The position numbers were made by a program, and so were the translations under genes. Source: Calamus simplicifolius (lineage: Eukaryota > Streptophyta > Magnoliopsida > Arecales > Arecaceae). Taken from it: a stretch of DNA of 64,000 bases. The stretch is from contig UESW01004760.1 of NCBI GenBank assembly GCA_900491605.1, positions 766,965 to 830,964 of the forward strand, given 5' to 3'. The notes beneath the pieces were generated by a model. That model worked only from the letters and a program-made list of their open reading frames with translations. It had not been told where the DNA came from and ran no database searches. Shown in pieces: positions 1-15,000 of this stretch; positions within the stretch are counted from its first letter, which is position 1, and each line of letters starts with the position of its first letter.

Positions 1-3000
1 ATCGATCATCGCCGATCGAGATCATGGCTTGGATCGATCGCAACCATCGGATCATCGCCGATCGAATGGATCGCAATGGTTCGATCGATAATTGCCGATC
101 GGGATCATAGCTTGGATCGATCACAACCATCGGATCATTGCCGATCGGATGGATCGCAACTGTCCGATCGATCATCGCCGATCCGGATCATGGATTGGAT
201 CGATCGCTACCGTCGGATCGTCTCTTATCGGATGCATCACAACGGTCTGATCGAACACCACCAATCAAGATCATGGCTTGGATCGATCGCAACCGTTGGA
301 TCATCGCCTATCGAATGGATCGCAACGATCCGATCGATCATCGCCGATCGGGATCATGGCTTCGATCGATCGCAACTGTCGGATCGTCATGGATCGGATG
401 GATCGCAACGATCGGATCGATCATCGTCGATCGGGATCATGGCTTGGATCGATCGCAACCGTCGGATCGTCGCCGATCGAATGGATCACAATGGTCCAAT
501 CGATCATCGCCGATCGAGATCATGGCTTGGATGGATCGTAACCATCGGATCATCGCCGATTGGATGGATCGTAACAGTCCGTTCGATCATCACCGATCTA
601 GATCATAGCTTCGATCGATCGCAACCTTCGGATCATCTCCGATCGAATGGATCGCAATGGTCCAATTGATCATCGCCGATAAGGAGCATGGCTCGTATCG
701 ATCGCAACCGTCGGATTATCTCCGATCGGATGCATCGCAACGGTCCGATCGATCATCGCCGATCGGGATCATGGCTTCGATCGATCGCAACCCTCGGATC
801 ATCGCGGATCGGATGGATCGCAACGATCGGAACGATCATCGTCGATCGGGATCATGGCTTGGATCGATTGCAACAGTCGGATATCGTTGCCGATCGGATG
901 GATCGCAAGCATCGGATCAATCATCACCGATCAGGATCAAGGCTTCGATCCATCACAACCGCCTGATCGTCGCGGATCGGATGGATCACAATGATCAGAT
1001 CGATCATAGCCAATCGGGATCATGGCTTGGATCGATCACAGCCGTCAGATCATCGCCGATCGAATGGATCGCAACGGTCCGATCGATCATCACCGATCGG
1101 GATTATGGCTCGGATCGATCGCAACTATTGGATCGTCGCCGATAGGATGGATCGTAATGATCCGATCAATCATCACCGATCTGGATAATAGCTTCGATCG
1201 ATCGCAACCATCGGATCGTTGCAGATCGGATGGATCGCAATGATCGGATCGATCATCGCCGATCGCGATCATGGCTTGGATCGATTGCAACCGTCGGATG
1301 GTCGCCGATCGGATGGATCGCAATAGTTCGTTCGATCATCGCCGATCCAGATCATAGCTCCGATCGATCGCAACTGTCGGATCGTCTCCAATCGAATGGA
1401 TCGCAACGGTCCGAATGATCGTCACCGATCAGGATCATGGCTCGGATCAATCGCAACCATCGGATTATCTCTGATCGGATGCATCGCAATGGTCTGATCG
1501 ATCATCGCCGATCGGAATCATGGCTTCGATCGATTGCAACCGTCGGATCATCACGTATCGGATGGATCGTAATGATCGGATTGATCAATGCCGATCGATA
1601 TCATGGCTTGGATCGATCGCAACCGTCGGATATCGTCGTCGATCGGATGGATAGCAAGCGTCGGATCGATCATCGCCGATCGGGATCATGGCTTGGATCG
1701 ATCGCAACCGTCCTATTATCGCCGATCGGATGGATCGCAATGGTCGGATCGATCATCGATGATCGATATCATGGCTTGGATCGATCGCAACCATCGGATA
1801 TCGTCGCCGATCAGATGGATCACACCCATCGAATCGATCATCGCCGATCGGGATCATGGCTTGGATCGATCGTAACCGTCAGATATCTTCGCCGATCGAA
1901 AGAATCGCAACCATCAGATCGATCATCGCCGATCGGGATCATGGCATGAATCGATCGCAACCATCGGATCTTCTCCGATTGGATGCATCGCAATCATCCA
2001 ATCAATCATCGCCGATCGGGACCATGGCTTTGATCGATCGCAACCATCGGATCGTCGTGGATCGGATGGATCGCAATGATCGGATTGATCATCGCCGATC
2101 GGGATCATGGCTTGGATCGATCGCAACCATCGGATCGTCACGGATCAGATGGATCGCAATGATCGGATCGATCATCACCGATCGGGATCATGGCTCGGAT
2201 CAATCGCAACCATCGGATCGTCTTCAATCGGATGCATCGCAACGGTCCGATCGATTATCGCCGATCGGGATCATGGCTTCGATTGATCGCAACCATCGGA
2301 TCACCGCGGATCGAAAGGAGCGCAACGATCAGATCGATCATCGCTGATCAGGATCATGGCTTGGATCAATCGTAATCGTCGGATATTATCGCCGATCGGA
2401 TGGATCGCAAGCGTCAGATCGATCATCGCAACCGTCGGATCGTCTCCGATCGGATGCATCGCAACGATCTGATCGATCATCGCCGATCGGGATTATGACT
2501 TCGATCGATCGCAACCATCGGATCATCGCGAATCAGATGGATCGCAACGATCGGATCGATCATCGCCAATCAAGATCATGGCTTGGATCGATCGCAACCA
2601 TCGGATCGTGGCCGATCGAATGGATCGCAACGATCCGATCGATAATTGTCGATCGGGATCATTGCTTGGATCGATCGCAACCGTCAGATCATCACCGATC
2701 GGTTGGATTGCAACAGTCCATTCGATCATCATCGATCCCAATCATAGCTCAAATCGATCGCAACCTTCGGACCGTCTTCGATAGAATTGATCGCAATGGT
2801 CCGATCGATCATCGTCGATCAGGATCATAGCTTAGATCGATCGCAACCATCGGATCGTCTTCGATCGGATGCATCGCAATGGTCCGATCTATTATCGCCG
2901 ATCGGGATCATGTCTTCGATCGATCGCAACCATCGGATCGTCGCAGATCGGAAGGATCACAATGATCGGATCGATTATCACCGATCGGGATCATGGCTTG

Positions 3001-6000
3001 TATCGATCGCAACCGTCGGATATCGTCACCGATCGGATGGATCGCAAGCGTCGGATCGATCATCGCCGATCGGGATTATTGCTTGGATCGATCGCAACCG
3101 TCGTATTATCGCCGATCAGATGGATCGCAATCGTCAGATCGATCATCGCCGATCGAGATCATGGCTAGGATCGATCGCAACCGTCGGATATCATCGCCGA
3201 TCAGATGGATCGCAACCATCGAATCGATCATCGCCGATCGGATGGATCGCAACCATCGGATCGATCGCAACCGTCGGATCATCTCCGATCGGATGCATCA
3301 CAATGGTCCGATCGATCATCGCCGATCGGGATCATTGCTTCAATCGATCGCAACAGACGGATCATCATGAATCGAATGGATCACAATGATCGGATCGATC
3401 ATCGCCGATCGGATCATAGCTTGGATCGATCGCTACCGTCGGATCGTCGCTGATCGAATTCATCGCAATGGTCCGATCGATCATCGCCGATCAGGATAAT
3501 GGCTTGGATCGATCGCAACCGTCGGATCGTCACCGATCGAATGGATCGCAATGGTCCGATCGATCATCGCCGATCGGGATCATGGCTTGGATCGATCGCA
3601 ACCATCAGATCGTCGCCGATCGGATGGATCCCAATAGTCCGATCGATCAACGTCGATTCGGATCATGGCTTGGATCGATCGCAACCATCGGATTGTCTGA
3701 TCGGATGCATCGCCGATCGGATGCATCGCAATGGTCCGATCGATCATCGCCGATTGGGATCACGGCTTCAATCGATTGCAACCATCGGATCGTCTCCGAT
3801 CGAATGCATCGCAATGATCTTATCAATCATCACCGATCGGGATGGCTTGGATCGATCATAACCGTCGGATCGTCGCCGATCGAATGGATCGCAATGGTCC
3901 GATCGATCATCGCCGATCATAATCATGGCTTGGATCGATCAAAACCGTCGGATCGTCGCCGACCAGATGGATTGCAACAATCCATTCGATCATCGCCGAT
4001 CGGATGGATCGCAACAGTCCGATCGATCATCGCTGATCCGGATCATGGCTTCGATTGATCTCAACCGTCGGATTGTCTTGGATCGGATGGATCGCAACGA
4101 TCGAATCGATCATCGCTAATCGGGATCATGGCTTGGATCGATCATAACCATCGGATCTTCGCCGATCGGATGGATCGCAACAGTCCAATCGATCATCGCC
4201 GACCCGAATCATGGATTGGATCGATCGCAACGATCGGACCGTCTTCGATAGGATGCATCGCAACGGTCCCATCGATTATCACTGATCGGGATCATGGCTT
4301 CGATCGATCGCAACTATCGGATTGTCGCAGATCGGAAGGATCGCAACGTCGATCGATCATCGTCGATCGGGATCATGGCTTGAATCGATCGCAACCATCG
4401 GATATCGTCGCCAATCAGATGTATTGCAAGCGTCGGATCGATCATCGCCGATCGAGATTATGGCTTGGATCGATCGCAACCATCGTATTGTCATCGATCG
4501 GATGGATCGCAACCATCGGATCGATCATCGCCGATCGAGATCATGGCTGGATCGATCGCAACCATCGGATATCATCGCCGATCCGATGGATCGCAACCGT
4601 TGAATCAATCATCCCGATCGGGACCAAGGCTTGGATCGATCGTAACCGTTGGATATCATCGCTGATCGGATGGATCGCAACTGTCGGATCGATCATCTTC
4701 GATCGTGATAATGGCTTGGATCGATCGCAACCATCGGATCGTCTCCAATCGGATGCATCACAACGGTCCGATCGATCATCGTCGATCGGGATCATTGCTT
4801 CGATTGATCGCAACTGTCGGATCGGTCATCGTCGATCGGAATCATGGCTTGGATCGATCGCTACCGTCGGATCGTCACCGATCGAATGGATCGCAACGGT
4901 TTGATCGATCATCGCTGATCAAGATCATGACTTGGATCGATCGCAACCGTCGGATCATCGCCGATCGGATGGATCGCAACAGTCCATTCGATCTTCGTCG
5001 ATCCGGATCATAGCTCCGATCGATCGCAACCGTCAGATCATCTCCGATCGGATAGATCGCAACGGTCCGATCGATCATCGCCGATCAAGATCATGGCTCG
5101 GATCGATCGCAACCATCGGATCATCTCTGATCGGATGCATCGCAACAGTCCGATTGATCATCGCCGATCAGGATCATGGCCTCGATCGATCGCAACCATC
5201 GGATTGTCACTGATCGGATGGATCTTAATGATCGGATCGATCATCGTCCATCGGGATCATGGCTTGGATCGATTGCAACCGTCGGATCGTTGCCGATCGA
5301 ATGGATCGCAACTGTCCGATCAATCATCGCCGATCGGGATCAGGGCACCGATCGATCACAACCATCGAATCGTCGCCAATTGGATGGATCACAATAGTCC
5401 GTTCGATCATCGTCGATCCGGATCATAGCTCTGATCGATCGCAACAGTCGGATCATCTCCTATCGAATGGATCGCAACGGTCCGATCGATCATTGCCGAT
5501 CAGGATCATGGCTCGGATCGATCGCAACCATCGGATTGTTTTCGATCGGATACATCTTAACGGTCCAATCGATCATCGCTGATCGAGATCATGGCTTCGA
5601 TCGATCGAAACCATCGGTTCGTCGCGGATCGGATGGATCGCAATGATCGGATCGATCATCGCCGATCGGGATCATGGCTCCGATCGATCGCAACTATCAG
5701 ATTGTCTCCGATCGGATGCATCGCAATGGTCGGATCGATCATAGCCGATCGGACGCATCGCAACGGTCCGATCGATCATCGCCGACCGGGATCAAGGCTT
5801 CGATCGATTGCAACCATCGGATCATCGCTGATCGAATGGATCGCAACGGTCTATCGATCATCGCCGATTGGGATCATGGCTCGGATCGATCGCAACCGTT
5901 GGATCATCGCTGATCAAATGGATCGCAACGATCCGATCGATCATCGCAGATCTGGATCATAGCTTCAATCGATCACACCGTCGGATCGTTGCGGATCGGA

Positions 6001-9000
6001 TGGATCGCAACAATCGGATCGATCATTGCCGATCGGGATCATGGCTTGGATCGATCGCAACCGTCGGATGGTCGCCGATCAGATGGATCGCAACAGTCCG
6101 TTCGATCATCGCCGATCTAGATCATAGCTTCGATCGATTGCACCCATCGGATCGTCTCCAATCGAATGGATCGCAAAGGTCCGAACAATCTTCGCCGATC
6201 AGGATCATGGCTCGGATCGATCGCAACCGTCGGATTATGTCCGATCGATGCATCGCAATGGTCCGATCAATAATCGCTGATCGGGATCATGGCTTCGATC
6301 AATCGCAACCATCGGATCATCGCGTATCGGATGGATCACAACGATCGGATTGATCAACACCGATCGGTATCATGGCTTGGATCGATCGCAACCGTCGGAT
6401 CATCGCGGATCGAATGGATCCCAACGGTCCGATCGATCATCACCGATCGGGATCATGGCTTGGATCGATCGCAACTGCCAGATCGTCATCAATTGGATGG
6501 ATTACAACAGTCCGATCGATCATTGCCGATCGGGATCTTGGCTTAAATCGATCGCAACCATCGGATCATCGCGGATCGGATGGATCGCAACGATCGGATC
6601 GATCATCGCTGATCGGGATCATAGCTCGGATTGATCGCAACCATCGGATCGTCTTCGATCGGATGCATCGCAATGGTGTGATCGATTATCGTCGATTGGG
6701 ATCATAGCTTCAATCGATCGCAACCATTGGATCATCACGGATCGAAAGGATCGTAGCGATCGGATCGATCATCTCCGATCGGGATCATGGCTTGGATTGA
6801 TCGCAACCATCGGATATTGTCGTCGATCGGATGGATCGCAAGCATTGGATCGATCATCGCAACCGTCGGATTGTCTCCGATCGGATGCATCACAATGGTC
6901 TGATCGATCATCGCCGATCGGGATCATGGCTTCGATCGATCGCAACCATCGGATCTTCGCGGATTAGATGGATCACAACGATCGGATCAATCATCGCCGA
7001 TCGAGATCATGGCTTGGATCGATCGCAACCATCAGATCGTCGCCGATCGAATGGATTGCAACGGTTCAATCGATAATTGCCGATCGGGATCATGGCTTGG
7101 ATCGATAGCAACCGTCGGATCATCACCGATCGGATGGATCGCAATGGTCCGTTCGATCATCATCGATCCGAATCATAGCTCGGATCGATCGCAAACTTCG
7201 GATCGTCTCTGATCGAATGGATCGCAATGGTCCGATCGATCATCCTCGATCAGGATCATGGCTCAGATCGATCGCAACCATCGGATCGTCTTCGTTCGGA
7301 TGCATCGCAATGGTCCAATCTATTATCGCCGATCGAAATCATGGCTTCGATCGATCGCAACCATTGGATCGTCGCGGATCGGAAGGATCGCAACGATTGG
7401 ATCGATTATCGCCGATCGGGATCATGGCTTGGATCGATCGCAACCATCGGATATCGTCACTGATCGGATGGATCGCAAGCGTCGAATCGATCATCGCCGA
7501 TCGGAAACATGGCTTGGATAGATCGCAACCGTCGTATTATCGCCGATCGGATGGATCGCAACCGTTGGATCGATCATCGCCGATCGAGATCATTGCTAGG
7601 ATCGATCGCAACTGTCGGATATCGTCGCCGATTAGATGGTTCGCAACCATCGAATCGATCATCGCTAATCGGGATCATGGCTTGAATCGATCGTAACCGT
7701 CGGATATCATCGCCGATCGGATGGATCGCAATCGTCAGATCGTCTCCGATCGGATGCATCACAACGGTCTGATCGATCATCGCCGATCGGGATCATTGCT
7801 TCGATCGATCGCAACAGACGGATCATCATGAATAGGATGGATCGCAACGATCGGATCGATCATCGCCGATCGGGATCGTAACTTGGATCGATCGCTACCA
7901 TCGGATCGTCGCCGATCGAATGGATCGCAACGGTCTGATCGATAATCGTCGATCGGGATCAAGGCTTGGATCGATCGCAACCATCAGATCACACCGATCG
8001 AATGGATCGCAATGGTCCGATCGATCATCGCCGATCGGATCATGGCTTGGATCGATCACAACCGTCGGATCGTCACCGATCGGATGGATCCAAACAGTCC
8101 GATCGATCATCGCAGATTCGGATCATGGCTCGAATCGATCGCAACCATCGGATTGTCTCCGATTGGATGCATCGCAATGGTCCGATCGATCATCATCGAT
8201 TAGGATCATGGCTTCGATCGATCGCAACCGTCGGATCATCTCCGATCGGATGCATCACAATGATCTGATCAATCATCACCGATTGGGATCATGGCTTGGA
8301 TCGATCACAACCATCGGATCGTCGCCGATCGAATGGATCACAACGGTCCGATCGATCATCACCGATCGGGATCAATGCTTGGATCGATCGCAACCATTGG
8401 ATCGTCGCCGATCAGATGGATTGCAACAGTCCATTCGATCATCGCCGATCAGATGGATCGCAACAGTCCGATCGATCATCGCTGATCCGGATCATGGCTT
8501 CGATTGATCGCAACCGTCGGATCGTCTCAGATCGGATGGATCACAATAGTCCGATTGATCATCGGATCTTCGTCGATCGGATCTTCGTCGATCGGGATCT
8601 TGGCTTGGATCGATCGTAACCATCGGATATCATCGCCGATCGAAGTATTGCAAGCATCGGATCGATCATCGCCGATCGGGATCATGGCTTGGATTGATCG
8701 CAACCGTCGGATATCATCGCTGATCCGATGAATTGCAACCGTCAAATCGATCATCGCCGATCGGGATCAAGGCTTGGATCGATCGTAACCATCGGATATC
8801 ATCACCGATCGGATGGATCGCAACCGTCGGATCGATCATCGCCGATCAGGATAATGGCTCGGATCAATCGCAACCGTCCGATCATCTCCGATCGGATGCA
8901 TCGCAACGGTTCGATCGGTCATCGCCGATCGGGATCATTGCTTCGATCGATCGCAACCGTTGGATCGTCGTGAATCGGATGGATCGTAACGATCGGATAG

Positions 9001-12000
9001 GTCATAGTCGATCGGGATCATGGCTTGGATCGATCGCTACCGTCAGATCGTCGCCGATCGAATGGATCGCAACGGTTCGATCGATCATCATTGATCGAGA
9101 TCATGACTTGGATCGATCACAACCGTCCGATCATCGCCGATCGGATGGATCACAACAGTCCATACGATCATCGCTGATCCAGATCATAGCTCCGATCGAT
9201 CGCAATCGTCAGATCATCTCCAATCGGATGGATCGCAACGGTCCGATCGATCATCGCCGATCAAGATCATGGCTCAGATCGATCGCAACCACCGGATCGT
9301 CTCCGATCGGATGCATTGCAATAGTTCGATCGATCATCGCCGATCAGGATCGTGGCTTCAATAGATCGCAACCGTCGAATCATCGCGGATTGGATGGATC
9401 TCAATGATCGGATCGATCATCGTCGATCGGGATCATGGCTTGGATTGATCGCTACCGTCGGATCGTCGCCGATCGAATGGATCGCAACGGTTTGATCGAT
9501 CATCGCTGATCGAAATCATGACTTGGATCGAACGCAACCGTCGGATCATCGCCGATTGGATGGATCGCAATAGTCCATTTGATCATCGCCGATCCGGATC
9601 ATATCTCCGATCGATCGCAACTGTCGGATCGTCTCCTATCGAATGGATCGCAACGGTCCGATCGATCATTGCCGATCAGGATCATGGCTCGGATCGATCG
9701 CAACCATCGGATCGTCTTCGATCGAATGCATCTGAACAGTCCGATCGATCATCGCTAATCGAGATCATGGCTTCGATCGATCGCAACCGTCAATTCATCG
9801 CGGATCGGATGGATCGCAACGATCGGATCGATCATCGCCGATTAGGATCCTGGCTCGGATCGATCGCAACCATCGGATTGTTTCCGATCGAACGCATCGC
9901 AATGGTCCGATCGATCATAGCCGATCGAGATCATGGACTTTGATCGATCACAACCGTCGGATCATCGCGGATCGGATGGATCGCAATGATCGGATTGATC
10001 ATCGCCGATCGGTATCATGGCTTGGATCGATCGCAACCATCGGATATCCTCGACGATCGGATGGATAGCAACCATCAGATCGATCATCACCGATTGGGAT
10101 CATGGCTTGGATCGATCGTAACCGTCGGATATCATCGCCGATCGGATAGATCGCAACCGTCGGATCGATCATCGCCTATCAGGAGCATGGCTCGGATCGA
10201 TCGCAACAGTCAGATCATCTTCAATTGGATGCATCGCAACAATCTGATCGATCATCGCCGATCGGGATCATGGATCGGATCAATCGCAACCTTCGGATCG
10301 TCGTGGATCGGATGGATCGCAACGATCGGATCGATCATCGCCTGATCGGGATCATGGCTTGGATCGATCGTAATCGTCGAATCATCGCCGATCGAATGGA
10401 TCGCAACGGTCCAATCGATCATCGCCGATCGGGATCATGGCTTGGATCGATTGCAACCGTCGGATCGATCATTGCCAATCGGATGGATCGCAACAGTCCG
10501 ATCAATCATCGTCGATCCGGATCATGGCTTCGATTGATCACAACCATCAGATCGTCTCGGATCGGATGGATATCAACGATCGGATGATCATCGCCGATCG
10601 GGATCATGGCTTGGATCGATCGCAACCGTTGGATCTTCGCCGATCAAATGGATTGCAACGGTCACATCAATCATCAACGATCGGGATCATGGCTTGGATC
10701 GATCGCAACCATAGGATCATCACCGATCCGGATCATGGCTCGGATAGATCGCAACCGTCGAATCATCTTCGATCGGATGCATCGCAACGGTCTAATCGAT
10801 CATCGCCGATCGGGATCATGGCTTGGATCGATCGCAACCGTCAAATCGTGCCGATCGGATGGATCGCAACAATCTGATCAATCATCGCCGATCGGGATCA
10901 TGGCTTCGATCGATTATAACCATCAGATATCATCGTCGATCGGATTGATCGCAACCATCGGATCGATCATCGTCGATCGGGATCATGGCTCGGATCGATC
11001 GCAACCATCGGATCTTCTCCGATCGGATGCATCGCAACGGTCCGATCGATCATCGCCGATCGGGATCATGGCTTGGATCGATCGCAACCATCGAATCATC
11101 GCGGTTCGGATGGATCGCAACGATCGGATCGATCATTGCTAATCGGGATCATGGCTTGGATCGATCGCAACTGTCGGATCGTCGCCGATCGAATGGATCA
11201 CAACGGTCTGATCGATCATCGCCGATCGGGATCATGGCTTGGATCAATCGCAACCATCGGATCGTCGCCGATCGGATGGATCGTAACAGTCTGATCGATC
11301 ATCGCCGATCCGGATCATGGCTTCGATTGATCGTAACCGTTGGATCATCTCGGATCGATGGATCGCAACGATCAGATCGATCATTGCCGATCAGGATCAT
11401 GGCTTGGATCGATCGCAACCGTCGGATCATCGCCAATCGAATGGATCGCAATGGTCCGATCGATAATCGCCGATCGGGATCATGGCTTGGATCGATCATA
11501 ACCGTTGATCGTCGCCGATCGGATGGATCGCAACAGTCAGATCGATCATCGCCGATCCGGATCATGGCTCAGATCGATCACTACCGTCAGATCGTCTCCA
11601 ATCGAATGGATCGCAATGGATCCGATCGATCATCTTCGATCAGGATCATTGCTCGGATCAATCGCAACCATCGGATTGTCTCCGATCAGATGCATCGCAA
11701 TGGTCCGATCGATCATTGCCGATCGGGATCATGGCTTCGATCGATCGCAACCGTCGGATCATCGCGGTTCGGATGGATCGCAACGATCGGATCGATCATC
11801 GCCGATCGGGATCATGGCTTGGATCGATCGCAACCATTGTATTATCGCCGATCGGATGGATCGCTACCGTCGGATCGATCATCGCCGATCGATATCATGG
11901 CTTAGATCGATCGCAACCATCGGATATCATCGCCGATCGGATGGATCCCACCCATCGAATCAATCATCGCCGATCGGATCGTAGCTTGGATCGATCGTAA

Positions 12001-15000
12001 CTGTCGGATATCATGCCGATCGGATGGATCGCAACCATCGTATCAATCATCGCCGATCGGGATCATGGCTCGGATCGATCGCAACCATCAGATCATCTCC
12101 GATCGGATGCATCACAACAGTCCGATCGATCATCGCCGATCGGGATCATGGCTTTGATCGATCGCAACCGTCAGATTGTCACGGATCGGATGGATCGCAA
12201 CGATCAAATCGATCATCGCTGATCGGATCATAGCTTGGATCGATTGCAACCGTCGGATCACCACCGATCGAATGGATCGCAATGGTCCAATCGATCATCG
12301 CCGATCGGGATCAAGGCTTGGATCGATCGCAACCGTTGGATTATCGCCGATCGGATGGATCGCAACGGTCTGATCGATCATCGCCAATCGAGATCATGAC
12401 TTGGATCAATCGCAATCGTCGAATCGTCGCCGATTCGGATAATGGCTTCGATTGATCGTAACCATCGGATCGTCTCGAATCGGATGTATCGCAACGATCG
12501 GATCGATCATCGCCGATCAGGATCATGGCTTGTATTGATCGCAACCATCGGATCATCGCCGATCGAATGGATCACAACTGTCCGATCGATCATCGTCGAT
12601 TGGGATCAAGGATTGTATCGATCGCAACCGTCAGATCATCGCCGATCGGATGGATCGCAACAGTCCGATCGATCATCACCGATCCAGATCATGGCTCGGA
12701 TCGATCGCAACCGTCATATCGTCTCTGATCGGATACATCGCAACGGTCTGATCGATCACCGCCAATCGGGATCATGGCTTGGATCGATCGCAACCGTCGG
12801 ATCATCGCCGATCGGATGGATCGCAACGATTCGATCGATCATCGCAGATTGGGATCATGGCTTTGATCGATCGCAACCGTCGGATCATCGCGGATCATAT
12901 GGATCGCAACGATCGGATCGATCATCGCCAATCGAGATCATGGCTTGGATCGATTGCAACCGTCGGATCGTCGCCGATCGAATGGTTCGCATTGGTCCAA
13001 TCGATCATCGCCGAACGGGATCATGGATTGGATCAATCATAACCGTCGGTTCATCGCCGATCGGATGGATCACAACAATCCGTTCGATCATCGCCGATTC
13101 GGATCGTAGCTCCGATCGATCGCAACCTTTGGATTGTCTCCGATCGAATGGATCGCAATGGTCCGATCGATCATCACCAATCGTGATCATGGCTCGGATC
13201 GATCGCAACCATCAGATCATCTCCGATTGGATGCATCGCAACGATCTGATCGATCATCTTCGATCGGAATCATGGCTTCGATCGATTGCAACCATCGGAT
13301 CGTCACGGATCTGATGGATCGCAACGATCGGATCGATCATCGCCGATCGAGATCATGGCTTGATCAATCGCAACAGTCGGATTCTCGCCGATCGAATGGA
13401 TCGCAATGGTCCGATCGATCATCGCCAATCGGGATCATGGCTTGGATCGATCGCAACCATCGGATCATCGCTGATCAAATGGATCGCAACATTTTGATTG
13501 ATCAACACCGATTCGAATCATGGCTCGGATCGATCGCAATCGTCGGATCGTCTCTGATAGGATGCATCACAATGGTCCGATCGATCTTTGCTGATCGGGA
13601 TCATGGCTTGGATCGATCGCAATCGTCGGATCATCGCCGATCGAATGGATCGAAACGATCCGATCAATCATCGCTGATCTGGATCATAGCTTCGATCGAT
13701 CGCAACCATCGGATCGTCGCAGATCGGATGGATCTTAACGATCAGATCGATCATCGCCAATCGGGATCATGGCTTGGATCGATCGCAATCGTCGGATCGA
13801 TCATCGCCGATCGATATCATGCTTGGATCGATCGCAACCGTCGGATATCATTGCCGATCGGATGGATTGCACACCGTCGGATCGATCACCGCTGATCGGG
13901 ATCATGGCTTGGATCGATCGTAACCATCGGATATCATCACCGATCGGATGGATCGCAACCATTGGATCGATCATCGCCGATCGGGATCATGGCTCGGATC
14001 GATCGCAACCGTCGGATCTTCTTCGATCGGATGCATCGCAACGGTTCGACCGATCATCGCCGATCGGGATCATGGCTTTGATTGATCGCAACCGTCGGAT
14101 CGTCGCGGATCGGATGGATTGCAATGATCAGATCGATCATCACCGATCGGGATCATGGTTTGGATCGATCGCAACCATCGGATCGTCGCTTATCGAATGG
14201 ATCGCAAAGGTCCGATCTATCATCTCCGATCAGGATCATGGCTTGGATCGATTACAACTGTCGGATCATCGCCGATCGGATGGATTGCAATAGTCCGATC
14301 GATCATCGCCGATTGGGATCATGGCTTGGATCGATTGCAACCATCGGATCATCGTGGATCGGATGGATTGCAACGATCGGATCGATCATCGCCAATCAGG
14401 ATCATGGCTTGGATTGATCGCAATCATCAGATCGTCACCGATCGAATGGATCGCAATGGTCCAATCGATCACACCGATCAGGATCAGCTTGGATCGATTG
14501 CAATCGTCGGATCATCGCCAATCGGATGGATCGCAACAGTCCAATCGATCATCTCCAATCCGGATCATGGCTTCGATCCATCGCAACCGTCGGAACATCA
14601 TGGATCGATGGATCACAATGATCGGATCGATCATCGGCGATCGGGATCATGGCTTGGATCGATCGCAACCGTCGGATTTCGTCGCCGATCGGATGGATCC
14701 CAAGCGTCGGATCGATCATCAGCGATCGGGATCATGGCTTGGATAGATCACAACCTTTGTATTATTGCCGATCGAATGGATCGCAACCGTCAGATCGATC
14801 ATCACCGATCGAGATCATGGCTTGGATCGATCGCAACCGTCAGATATCATCGCAGATCGAATGGATCGCAACCGTTAGATCATCATGCCGATCGGGATCA
14901 TGGCTTGGATCGATCGTAACCGTCTGATATCCTCGTCAATCAGATGGATCAAAACCGTCGGATCGATCATCGTCGATCGGGATCATGGCTCGGATCGATC